A stretch of DNA of 64,000 nucleotides from CAVWDU01 sp963840725. GTDB lineage: Bacteria; Pseudomonadota; Gammaproteobacteria; Pseudomonadales; Halieaceae. The position numbers and the translations under genes are program-made. Below the pieces are notes generated by a model that had not been told where the DNA came from, searched no databases, and was given only the letters and a program-made list of their open reading frames with translations. This document shows positions 44,724-52,520 of the stretch, piece by piece (within the stretch, counting starts at the first letter, position 1; the number at the start of each line of letters is the position of its first letter). The stretch covers positions 566,824 through 630,823 of the forward strand of contig CAWIZY010000004.1 of NCBI GenBank assembly GCA_963840725.1, given 5' to 3'.

Positions 44724-44818
44724 ATAAATCATCGATCACAGGCTCGTCAACACCAGCGCGCCCCGGAGCCAAGTGCGCTGCGGAACACGTCTGCGGTGCA
44801 GGGCCAGTCAAGCTGGAA

Positions 44819-47005
44819 CTAGAAGTTGTACCGGCCTTGTAAGGCGAGTGTGCGAGGCCGGTTCAGGCTGCCAATGGTGGTCGAGCCTGCAGGTACCGCT
44901 GTCCCACCGAAAAAGGGGAAGTCAAATCCGAACGAGGTTTGTTCATCGAGCAGATTACGCCCCACCAGAGCGACCTCCCAGCGGTCATCGGCAGAGGCCA
45001 GGCCTACTCGCAGATCCACCAGTGTAAGAGCGCCATCAAGGGCAGTCTCGCCGCGCTGCTGATACTGCTCATCCCGGTAATTGACCGCTGCGTCCACCTG
45101 CCATTGCAGTGCTGCGTTCTGCCAGGGGTACACGTAATTCACCGTTAATGAACCCGACCATTCGGGCGCATAAGGCAAGGTTAAACCGTTGTCCTCTTCC
45201 TCCGCATCTGCATAGGTCGCACTGGCGCCCAGGAGAAACCTCGGACTCATCGCCCATTGAGCCTCCAACTCAACACCCTGGCTGCGCGCCGGAACCGTCG
45301 AGGTCAGAAACCCGGTGCCGACGAAAGATACCACCTGGAAGTCCTCAATTTCAGTATAAAAAACAGCGGCATTAAGCAAGCCCGCGCCGCCTGCCAGAGC
45401 CATCTTGAAGCCCAACTCCGTAGTCTCAGCCTCCTCGGTTTCAAACTCCGCATCCTCCGGGAGGGCCACATCATTGGTAAAACCGCCGCTCTTGGAACCG
45501 CTGGCCCAGGACAGGTAAACGCTGGCGTCGTCGCTGGCGTTGTACTGCACATTGATAGACCCATCCAGATTGTGCTCGCTGCGCTCCAGCCGCGTCGGCT
45601 CGACCACGGGCCCCAGGATGTCAGCAAGAATATCCGCCAGCGGACCACCGCTGCGCAACCGCTCACGGCCCCACAGCGCGTCCTTGTCTTCATCGGTATA
45701 GCGAAGACCCACGGTCGCCTGCCAGCGCTCACCCAGGAAGACCGTACCATGGCCAAAAAACGAGAGCACCGTACCGTCCTGTTCGTAGGTTTTCAGGCTG
45801 GCACTGTCCAAAGGCAAGGGTCCCAGTGTGTAGGGCGGTGGAAACGATGTATCAGTGATATTGGCGTAGTCCAGTTCATTGTCGTGGTAGTAAACGCCTG
45901 CCAGATACTCAAAACGCTGGCCCACTGGCGACGCTATACGCACTTCCTGACTGAACTGCCGATAGTCGCTATAGAAAACTGACGTAAGGTAGTCCACGGA
46001 CAGAAAATCGGTATCGGTCAGTCGCTCGTTGTCATATTCAGACCAGCCGGTCAAAGAGGTCAGTTGAAAGTCGCCCAGCGCTTGCTCATAAAGAACAATC
46101 AGTCGATGTGATTCCTGCTCGTCATCCGCATCACCACTGCGACTGTAGGAAGTGAAAGCGTTCTTACGCGTGTCAATGCCAATATCGGTTCCCGGGTCCA
46201 TGCCCGCGATAAAGCCCAGGCTATCCTTGTCCGGCTGGAAAACATCACCCCTGATCTCCAGATCATCATACTGGTAGCTCAGGTAGAGCGTGCCCTCGTC
46301 AGTTACCTGATATTCCGCCCCGATGCGAACAGTGGTCTGGTCTCGCTCGGGCACCTCATTCCCTGTTGTTCCATTGGCAACATAACCGCCCTCCTCTACT
46401 CCATTGAAGGCGATTCGATAGTTGCCAAAACCCGTGGGCAGATCCAGGGCACCGGTAAGATAGGTACTGTCGAACTCCAGTTCATAATCCCCCTGGATAT
46501 AACCGCCGAGGCTGTCACCAGGCCGGCGCGATACCACACTCACGGCACCCAGACTGGTGTTCTTACCCAGCAGCATTGTCTGCGTGCCCTTGATGACCTC
46601 CACTCGCTCCACATCGAACAGGGACGTCTGAAACTCCCGGATCCTGCCGCTCCAGATACCGTCGATGAACAGTCCCACAGACTGGTCCAGGCTCTCGCTG
46701 GCGGACCCCGTGCCCAAACCCCGCACCGTCACTTGAGCGAGATTTTGCGGCGTATGCTGGATGATCAGGCCCGGAACAAAGTTGGCCAGATCGACCGTAT
46801 CGCGAATGGTGAACTGGTCGATAGTGAGAGCATCCACGACGTTGATCGTCATAGGAATGTCTTGCACATTCTCGACCCGCTTTTGCGCGGTGACGATAAC
46901 TTCCTCCAGCAACCGGGGGCCGTCATTCCCATGCGCTGTTCCAGACAAGCTGGCGATGGCCAGTACCGCCGCTGACCACCGGCTAACTGTGTTCAGTAGT
47001 GTCAT
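44819..47005 (-). CDS. TonB-dependent receptor
   Basis: A 728-residue outer-membrane receptor. The start at 47005 gives a signal peptide (MTLLNTVSRWSAAVLAIASLSGTAHG), while a start at 47131 would add a non-signal leader. The TonB box is LLEEVIVTAQKR (about residues 31-42). The plug has GLGTGSASESLDQSVGLFIDGIWSG and VIKGTQTMLLGKNTSLGAVSVVSRRPGD. The barrel ends RTLALQGRYNF. It belongs to the same broad receptor group as the other two in the window but is not close in sequence. Its leader contains a degenerate copy of the 19-bp operator near 47053-47071 that I do not count. Confidence 0.92.
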   Translation of the reverse strand: MTLLNTVSRWSAAVLAIASLSGTAHGNDGPRLLEEVIVTAQKRVENVQDIPMTINVVDALTIDQFTIRDTVDLANFVPGLIIQHTPQNLAQVTVRGLGTGSASESLDQSVGLFIDGIWSGRIREFQTSLFDVERVEVIKGTQTMLLGKNTSLGAVSVVSRRPGDSLGGYIQGDYELEFDSTYLTGALDLPTGFGNYRIAFNGVEEGGYVANGTTGNEVPERDQTTVRIGAEYQVTDEGTLYLSYQYDDLEIRGDVFQPDKDSLGFIAGMDPGTDIGIDTRKNAFTSYSRSGDADDEQESHRLIVLYEQALGDFQLTSLTGWSEYDNERLTDTDFLSVDYLTSVFYSDYRQFSQEVRIASPVGQRFEYLAGVYYHDNELDYANITDTSFPPPYTLGPLPLDSASLKTYEQDGTVLSFFGHGTVFLGERWQATVGLRYTDEDKDALWGRERLRSGGPLADILADILGPVVEPTRLERSEHNLDGSINVQYNASDDASVYLSWASGSKSGGFTNDVALPEDAEFETEEAETTELGFKMALAGGAGLLNAAVFYTEIEDFQVVSFVGTGFLTSTVPARSQGVELEAQWAMSPRFLLGASATYADAEEEDNGLTLPYAPEWSGSLTVNYVYPWQNAALQWQVDAAVNYRDEQYQQRGETALDGALTLVDLRVGLASADDRWEVALVGRNLLDEQTSFGFDFPFFGGTAVPAGSTTIGSLNRPRTLALQGRYNF

Positions 47006-47324
47006 CCGTTTTCCGTTTCCTGTCAGTCTCATCGATACGCAGTGTGCAATGTCGAGCTTGCGTCCAAGTAAGTATCTCGTCCGTCCGACCGCCACCACAG
47101 ACAAGACGGGAAGCCATTGCAAGAACTGCATCGCGGCTCGATTTTCTGGGAAAAAACCCGCTACAGCGAACCTGTCAGCTGCGTTTTTCTCCGAGAAAAC
47201 GCTCTGACAGGCGTGGATTTATAGAGCCTGGCATCATAACGCGAGTTTCACAAAATTGCTAAGAACTGGCTGGTGCGAGGCCACCGCCCTGGACACCGCT
47301 GCTGCATAGACTGGGCGACTGGAC

Positions 47325-47555
47325 ATGCTGATCAATAACGCAGGTTTTTACCAAGTAGGAGCCGTAGTGGATTTAAAACGCGATGACTTCGTCACCCCGG
47401 GGGTAGAAAAGCTGTTGTCCGCATCACCCCTGACGGTGATCAGAGGCGGAGGCGGCAGTGTACAGTCTGTGATGCTCAAACGCTTGCTGCCGAGCGCCAT
47501 GTTCGACAGGCTATTATCCAAACGCTTTGGCCTTACGGGGTTCAAGCCGCTATAA
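47325..47555 (+). pseudogene. Short-chain dehydrogenase remnant
   Basis: The reading starts MLINNAGFYQVGAVVDL, the NNAG segment from the middle of an SDR. It then jumps to TPGVEKLLSASPLTVIRGGGGSVQSVMLKRLLPSAMFDRLLSKRFGL, which is like the C-terminal end of an SDR. The catalytic Ser-Tyr-Lys region is absent. Upstream (about 47270-47325) there are traces of the preceding strand in other frames. I see it as an internally deleted SDR. The rest of 47006-47571 shows nothing further. Confidence 0.6.
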
Positions 47556-47571
47556 TCAGGTGCCGGCCCGC

Positions 47572-48018
47572 TCATGGCTGACCGCGCTCCAGAATCACCG
47601 GCCCGCTCTCCTCCCTGCCCAGCCTGTCCTCCTCGTTATAGATCGGACAGGTCTTCAGGGACAGGCAGCCGCAGCCAATACAGCCTGTGAGTGAATCCCT
47701 CAGTCGCTTAAGATAAGCAATGCGCTCATCAAGTTCATCGCGCCAATGGGTCGAGAGCACTTCCCAGTCGTTTACGGTTGGGGTGCGATCATCGGGCAAG
47801 TTGGCCAGGGCCGCGCGAATAAGCTCAAGGCTGATGCCCATTTTTTGGGCTGCCTTGATAACCGCCACTCGCCGCAGCACATCCGGCTTGTAGCGGCGCT
47901 GATTGCCGGCATTACGCCAGCTTCGAATCAGGCCCCTGCGTTCGTAGAAGTGCAGCGTACTCACCCTGACGCCACAACGCTTGGCCACACGACCCACGGT
48001 CCAGCCTGCATCTTTCAT
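47572..48018 (-). CDS. soxR: SoxR, redox-sensitive MerR-family activator
   Basis: A 148-residue MerR-type regulator. The N-terminal winged HTH is WTVGRVAKRCGVRVSTLHFYERRGLI (about residues 5-30), with RNAGNQRRYKPDVLRRVAVIKAAQKMGISL next. Near the C-terminus the [2Fe-2S] cluster motif CIGCGCLSLKTCPI (C-x2-C-x-C-x5-C) is intact, which sets SoxR apart from other MerR proteins. It senses redox-cycling compounds through oxidation of the cluster. The start at 48018 fits the HTH. The divergent VOC gene with a SoxR box in between is the likely target. Confidence 0.94.
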   Translation of the reverse strand: MKDAGWTVGRVAKRCGVRVSTLHFYERRGLIRSWRNAGNQRRYKPDVLRRVAVIKAAQKMGISLELIRAALANLPDDRTPTVNDWEVLSTHWRDELDERIAYLKRLRDSLTGCIGCGCLSLKTCPIYNEEDRLGREESGPVILERGQP

Positions 48019-48060
48019 CAATGCCCTCTCTACCCGGCAAAAAAAATGAATAATCACTTT

Positions 48061-48080
48061 ACCTCAACCTAGGTTAAGGT
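48061..48080 (+). promoter_or_regulatory. SoxR box in the soxR/VOC divergent promoter
   Basis: ACCTCAACCTAGGTTAAGGT is a 20-bp near-perfect palindrome matching the pattern of the soxS-type SoxR box (ACCTCAAG...). It follows TTTACC (48058-48063), the -35-like hexamer of SoxR promoters. A 19-bp spacer would give CAGGAT as -10, and GATAAT lies three bases further on. Confidence 0.85.
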
Positions 48081-48117
48081 CTCAGGATAATCCTGTCGTT
48101 AACCACAGGAGATCATC

Positions 48118-48537
48118 ATGCTGCAATTTGAACACATTAATCTGGTTGTCAGTGATGTCGAAGCCGAACTGAAATTTTACGAGGCCGCCTTCCCACACTG
48201 GCGGGTAAGAGACTCCGGAAGTGGCAACTGGCACGGTAAGCCCTACATCTGGCTGCACTTCGGCGATGACTATCAGTACCTGGTATTCAACGATAACGGC
48301 GAAGGCGAAAACCGCAACCTGGCAGGCCAACAGGTGGGACTGGCCCATTTCGGGTTTGTCACCACCAATCTCGACGCGCTCGTGCGACGCTTGACTGCGG
48401 CCGGCTTTAGCCGGGACAGCGGCGGTGCTGACGAGTCCTTTCGCCGCAACGCCTACTATATTGATCCGGCAGGCTTTGAGGTCGAGTTTGTGCAGTACTT
48501 GAGTGACATAGCGGCGGAACGCAACCTGAAAAGTTAA
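48118..48537 (+). CDS. VOC-family (glyoxalase-like) protein
   Basis: A 139-residue vicinal-oxygen-chelate protein with the paired beta-alpha-beta3 modules. It starts FEHINLVVSDVEAELKFYEAAFPHWRV, and the second module starts LAHFGFVTTNLDALVRRLTAAGF and ends YYIDPAGFEVEFVQYLSD. The His near the start of each module and the final Glu (EVEFV) are the usual metal ligands. It faces soxR across a SoxR box, so it probably helps with quinone or electrophile stress. The exact reaction is unknown. Confidence 0.88.
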   Translation: MLQFEHINLVVSDVEAELKFYEAAFPHWRVRDSGSGNWHGKPYIWLHFGDDYQYLVFNDNGEGENRNLAGQQVGLAHFGFVTTNLDALVRRLTAAGFSRDSGGADESFRRNAYYIDPAGFEVEFVQYLSDIAAERNLKS

Positions 48538-48812
48538 CCCCGTCACTACAGCGCGCCATCCTTGGGTTTGCTGGACGCCTGTGCGCAGCGCGCCGACGCA
48601 ATGCACCGCCTCCGTGGATCGATAGCGTCAGGCCTACGTCGATGGTACACCGACTGCATCGAGGCTAGAGGCGGACATTCTCACGTGGTATCGTTTCCAA
48701 TCACCTGCCAAGCAAATGTCCAGGCCGGCACTCGGGTCAACGGAACATCTGAGTAAAAGCTGTGGATGAAAAACCGAACACCGGGAACGAAACAAACGCG
48801 GGGTGATGCAGA

Positions 48813-49835
48813 ATGAAACGCTTGCTCGCTTTTTTCTTCGGCGCAATGCTGGTGGCGGCATTGACGCTACCTCTGGCAGGCTGCCCTTGCGGCTTTGATT
48901 GTAACGACGAAGATAATGAGCCCTCAGGGCCGGCCCTGCTCGACCTGGGCGTATCGTCAGATGTTTTCACCGATGCCAAAGCTGTCGTCGTTACTATCGC
49001 CAGCATCAGCCTTATTGGCAGCGGCACCACTGAGGACGTGGTTATAGACACCTTTATTGACGATGCAAGCGGATTGAATGAGGCAGATACGGTCCAGTTC
49101 GACTTGCTGGACTACCCGGCCTTGAACCAGTTGCTGCTGCTGGAGGCACAAGAGATTGACCCGGGCGACTACACTGCAATGGCTCTCACTGTACTGGATG
49201 GCGACGTGAACCTGTCCTATGTGCTGGATGACGAAGACCAGCGCAATGTGTTGAACGTTAGCAATGGCGAGTTGCGGGTGGACGGCTTCAACCTCAGCTC
49301 GGGGCCGGCGGCTTATACCGTCACGCTCTCGCTGGCGCGAGCACTGCAAATGCGTGAGGCCAGCAATGATTACCTGCTGACGTCTACCGCAGCCCGCGTC
49401 ACGGACAATGAACTCAACGCCAGCATTTCCGGCCGCCTGGCCAGTGACTTGTTCGATTCCGTCACCCCATGCAATGAGAAAATTAATCCCGAAAAAGGCA
49501 ACCGTCTTTACCTGTACAAAGACCTGGACGAGACCGAGTTGGGTGTTGATGCTTTCACCTCAGACAATGGCAATGCGATCCCTGACCAGGCGGTAGCACC
49601 CTATGCGATGAGTTCGCCATCAGAGAACAGTCTATCCGGCGGCTGGGAATATGCCTTCGGTTTTTTACCGGCAGGCGAGTACACGCTGCGTTTTACTTGC
49701 GCCGCAGAATCCGATGATGCCGTTGCTTATGACAGCGTGATCATCCCACTCCCGGAAGATCAAGAGTACACCATCGATCTGACAAACTCGGAAGCGGTAA
49801 CTTGCGATATCGAGGCCGGGGCAAGCTGTTCCTGA
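48813..49835 (+). CDS. DUF4382-containing lipoprotein
   Basis: A 340-residue protein with a lipobox (PLAGC, about residues 21-25) followed by a Cys-rich CPCGFDCNDEDNE segment. The body shows DUF4382-type strands: LLDLGVSSDVFTDAKAVVVTIASISLIGSG, FDLLDYPALNQLLLLEAQEIDPGDYTAM and GELRVDGFNLSSGPAAYTVTLSLARAL. A second C-terminal domain is like a carboxypeptidase-regulatory fold (WEYAFGFLPAGEYTLRFTCAAES). It is probably anchored in the outer membrane and its role is unknown. In 48538-48812 upstream I see no gene. Confidence 0.82.
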   Translation: MKRLLAFFFGAMLVAALTLPLAGCPCGFDCNDEDNEPSGPALLDLGVSSDVFTDAKAVVVTIASISLIGSGTTEDVVIDTFIDDASGLNEADTVQFDLLDYPALNQLLLLEAQEIDPGDYTAMALTVLDGDVNLSYVLDDEDQRNVLNVSNGELRVDGFNLSSGPAAYTVTLSLARALQMREASNDYLLTSTAARVTDNELNASISGRLASDLFDSVTPCNEKINPEKGNRLYLYKDLDETELGVDAFTSDNGNAIPDQAVAPYAMSSPSENSLSGGWEYAFGFLPAGEYTLRFTCAAESDDAVAYDSVIIPLPEDQEYTIDLTNSEAVTCDIEAGASCS

Positions 49836-49996
49836 ATGCACTATCGCGTTCAGTCTCGAAGAAAGAAACTCCAGAAGCGATTCACATCAAGCGCTTTGGT
49901 GAAGGTAGCCTGACGTCAGTCACGGCATACCTATGCGTTAACGTAGTCAGTAGCCTGTAATCCGAGCACCATGGATCGGACTTACCCGCTAGCCAG

Positions 49997-50965
49997 CTAC
50001 TCCCAGTCCACATCCGAAAAATCTGAATCTGAGGAATCCAATTGCGGCCTGCCCTGCATAACTCGATCCACATGGGCAGCCAGTCGTGTTGCACCCACAC
50101 TAACCCGCGTATTGACATCATCCTTGTGAAACCCGGATGAGCGGCTCGGGCTTGTGGCGCGCACGGGCTCCTGCTTGAGAAACTCCTTCACAGCTTTTCG
50201 ATCCGCTTTGCTTACCGTACAGCGACGATTAAATTTCAGTGTTCTCTTCAGTAATTCGTAATCACAGCCGTGCGTGAAATCGGGTCCGTTCCAGCTGCGC
50301 TTCACCCGCATGGCACAAATGACATCCCCTGCCAGGATTCGCTTGGTGGCCAACTCGTGAGCGTACAACGGCCAAAGAGCAACACTATCGACAAAAGCCT
50401 CACGCACTCCAGAACCCCCGTATGGCCCCAAGGCAGTATTCGACGCCTTGTCTCGCCCCACCAGCTCACCCTCTATTGCTTTCATCCCTTCAGTGAACTG
50501 TTTAGCATGTGTGTTGTAGAGCTCACGAACATAGACAGCATAAACCCAGGTAAACTCTTTCTTGTCACTAGGTCTGGACTTGGGCGGAAACAGCACGGCC
50601 ATCGCGAATCGTGGCGTTACACACACGGCGCTCTCACTGCGGATATCGCCGGTTCGAGGGACGATGGCTAATTGCATCCCTTTGGGAGACTTCCCGGCCA
50701 ACGTCCGCTGGTAGATCTCTTTTGGATTCATACCCTTCGGATCAAAAGTCTTACCCACAACAGTTTTGAAACCTGCTTGCTGATAGTCCCTGGCATGTTC
50801 CTTGTGAATCAATAGCGGTGCCGGATTGGTACCTGAATACTTTATCTCTCCAGCTTCTCTTGAAGAAAATCCGGCTCGAAAGATTTCATAAGGGGCACGA
50901 TCATCTCCCCTGAAGCAGATCCTACCGCCGCCTGCGACTGATTGTGTGGTGACACCGGTCGACAT
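49997..50965 (-). CDS. Pertussis/cholera-toxin-type mono-ADP-ribosyltransferase-like protein
   Basis: A 322-residue protein. The start at 50965 has GGAG 8 nt before it. FRGDDRAPYEIFRAGF (residues 18-33) has the catalytic Arg19 and the R-x-D-x-R-x-P pattern of pertussis toxin S1 and cholera toxin A. CVTPRFAMA (115-123) sits at the STS position, and FTWVYAVYVRELYNTH (138-153) matches the following strand. LYAHELATKRILAGDVICAMRV (200-221) matches the catalytic glutamate region, with Glu204. About 100 further residues follow, rich in Ser/Asp at the end (SSDSDFSDVDWE). No signal peptide is seen. The region just upstream is AT-rich, unlike the neighbours, which hints at gene transfer. The host-directed or phage-directed target is unknown. 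Confidence 0.72.
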   Translation of the reverse strand: MSTGVTTQSVAGGGRICFRGDDRAPYEIFRAGFSSREAGEIKYSGTNPAPLLIHKEHARDYQQAGFKTVVGKTFDPKGMNPKEIYQRTLAGKSPKGMQLAIVPRTGDIRSESAVCVTPRFAMAVLFPPKSRPSDKKEFTWVYAVYVRELYNTHAKQFTEGMKAIEGELVGRDKASNTALGPYGGSGVREAFVDSVALWPLYAHELATKRILAGDVICAMRVKRSWNGPDFTHGCDYELLKRTLKFNRRCTVSKADRKAVKEFLKQEPVRATSPSRSSGFHKDDVNTRVSVGATRLAAHVDRVMQGRPQLDSSDSDFSDVDWE

Positions 50966-51132
50966 ACACAAGCTCCGAAATAATCTGTAACAAGTTAATA
51001 ACAAACATTAGTGTATCGAAAAAAATAAAGTTGCGCGCACTAAAACTCCGACAACAGCATGCTCTTTAGTACATGCAAAACGGCTTAAACTATGCTCACG
51101 CGCATCTGCCCGGTCTTTGCCGGGCGAGCCGC

Positions 51133-51179
51133 CCCGTTCCCGTTCCCGTTCCCGTTCCCGTTCCCGTTCCCGTTCCCGT
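51133..51179. repeat. (CCCGTT)7 tandem repeat, G-quadruplex potential on the minus strand
   Basis: Seven full CCCGTT units plus CCCGT. The minus strand reads (GGGAAC)n with eight G3 runs. It lies between the ART-like gene and the DsbA-like gene. It is a second hexamer repeat of nearly the same copy number as that at 19015. Confidence 0.9.
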
Positions 51180-51283
51180 CAGCATCAAACCAGGAAAAAA
51201 CCGCCTCTCTCGCAAGGATCGTTCGAATGACAAACCAGCTCAATGGTTGGTCTTGGAACACAGGGTGCCTCCAGGCTAGCCGA

Positions 51284-51967
51284 CTATGCCCTGGTGCTGT
51301 ATGGCAAAACCCTCGCACCTGTTTTATCGAGAACTCGCACAAACGTCTGGGCGTCCTGAGCCCCTTGCACCTGGTACTTTTCGTTGAACAAAAACGTGGG
51401 TACGGCCTGCACATTGTGGTCAAGCCAATGCTGCTCCTGCGCGCGGACCGCCGCGCTGTAGCGCTGGTCGGCGAGCACAGCGCGGGCCTCAGCACCGGCG
51501 AGACCTGCACGCTCCGCCACGGCCACCAGAACAGACTCCTCGCTCACATCCTCCCACCGGCTGAAGAACGCTTCAAACAGGGCCAGCTTCAGCGCAGTTT
51601 GACCGCCTTGCTCACCGGCCCAGTGCAGTAGCTGGTGGGCACGGAAGGTATTCACCATCCGCATGTCATCGCCGTAGTTAAAACGGAACCCCAGAGATTC
51701 ACCCAGTGCCGTAAGCCGTTCTCTGGCGGCGCGACTCTGCTCCGGTGTCGTACCGTATTTCTGGAAGAGATGCTCACGCAGGTTCTGCCCTTCTTCGGGC
51801 ATACCGGGATTTAACTCGAACGGGTGCCAGTTCAGTGTCACATCGAATCGACCGGGCAGGGCTTCAAGCGCCAGCTCCAACTGCTTGTAGCCGATAATGC
51901 ACCATGGACAGACAACATCTGAAACGATATCGATCTGTAATGGCATAGGCTTCGATGCATCACTCAT
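51284..51967 (-). CDS. DsbA-family oxidoreductase (FrnE-like)
   Basis: A 227-residue cytoplasmic thioredoxin-fold protein. The active site is DVVCPWCIIGYKQLELAL (about residues 14-31, Cys-Pro-Trp-Cys), typical of FrnE/2-hydroxychromene-2-carboxylate-isomerase-like DsbA proteins. NTFRAHQLLHWAGEQGGQTALKLALFEAFF and GLAGAEARAVLADQRYSAAVRAQEQHWLDHNVQAVPTFLFNEKYQVQGAQ (with the cis-Pro in VPTF) complete the family pattern. It is probably a disulfide or redox enzyme for stress or catabolism. No operon partner is evident, and 51968-52184 holds no gene. Confidence 0.9.
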   Translation of the reverse strand: MSDASKPMPLQIDIVSDVVCPWCIIGYKQLELALEALPGRFDVTLNWHPFELNPGMPEEGQNLREHLFQKYGTTPEQSRAARERLTALGESLGFRFNYGDDMRMVNTFRAHQLLHWAGEQGGQTALKLALFEAFFSRWEDVSEESVLVAVAERAGLAGAEARAVLADQRYSAAVRAQEQHWLDHNVQAVPTFLFNEKYQVQGAQDAQTFVRVLDKTGARVLPYSTRA

Positions 51968-52184
51968 TAGAACACCTCAATCTGGTATTGGCAGAGCGGC
52001 GTGAACATCGCTTGCCATCGGCGATGAAGAAAGCGCCAGGAGACTCAGAGCCCCTCGCCATTGCTACAGCTTACCAGTTCTTGCGATTCACCACGCGAGG
52101 CCATTGCGACGGCTAAACATCTTGTTGCTCAGCTGTCGTCACGAAGTGCATTCAGGGTCTCCGGGTATTGCTGCAGCGCCGCCG

Positions 52185-52460
52185 CTAGCTATGACCGCGA
52201 TTGCGGTTGCGGCTGAACCCGAGCAGACCTACACTCATCAACGGCAGTATGGCAGGCGCCGATATCTCTCGTAACTGATAGGCGTTGAGGTGTGCATTTT
52301 TGAACCCGTTGGTGGTGAGTTCCAGGGTCTGCTTGTTGCCATCGGCGGTAAATATCCCCTGCACCCAATGACCGGGCGAGGTGGCTGATGCCGCAACACT
52401 GGCCAGCTGCAGAATCGTCGGGCTGCTTGACGCACCACTTACTTCAGCCCGGTAAGCAGC
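52185..52460 (-). pseudogene. C-terminal remnant of a PEP-CTERM-like exported protein
   Basis: On the minus strand the frame reads AAYRAEVSGASSSPTILQLASVAASATSPGHW, then NAYQLREISAPAILPLMSVGLLGFSRNRNRGHS. The NAYQLRE-x-PAxLPLxxxGLLGFxRxR end is the form of PEP-CTERM sorting tails (short motif, membrane segment, basic end), although the PEP triplet is replaced by APA. No start or N-terminal domain belongs to it, because upstream it runs through the GATGGAC repeat and into the opposite gene. I call it a 5'-truncated remnant. Confidence 0.5.
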
Positions 52461-52471
52461 CTGAGCAATGA

Positions 52472-52498
52472 ACGATGGACGATGGACGATGGACGATG
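52472..52498. repeat. (ACGATGG)4 short tandem repeat
   Basis: Nearly four copies of a 7-nt unit lie just upstream of the gene at 52521. A 7-nt unit can shift frames when it slips, but here it lies before the start codon. Confidence 0.8.
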
Positions 52499-52520
52499 AA
52501 GAGACAGCGCAACTCGACCC

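Noticed and set aside
47053..47071. Possible eighth copy of the 19-bp operator upstream of the TonB receptor at 44819-47005
   Set aside because: The core TTGCGTCCAA is present but the outer arms do not pair, so it is too weak to count without a genome-wide score.
47325..47555. A functional small SDR
   Set aside because: The catalytic Ser-Tyr-Lys region and the Rossmann start are missing.
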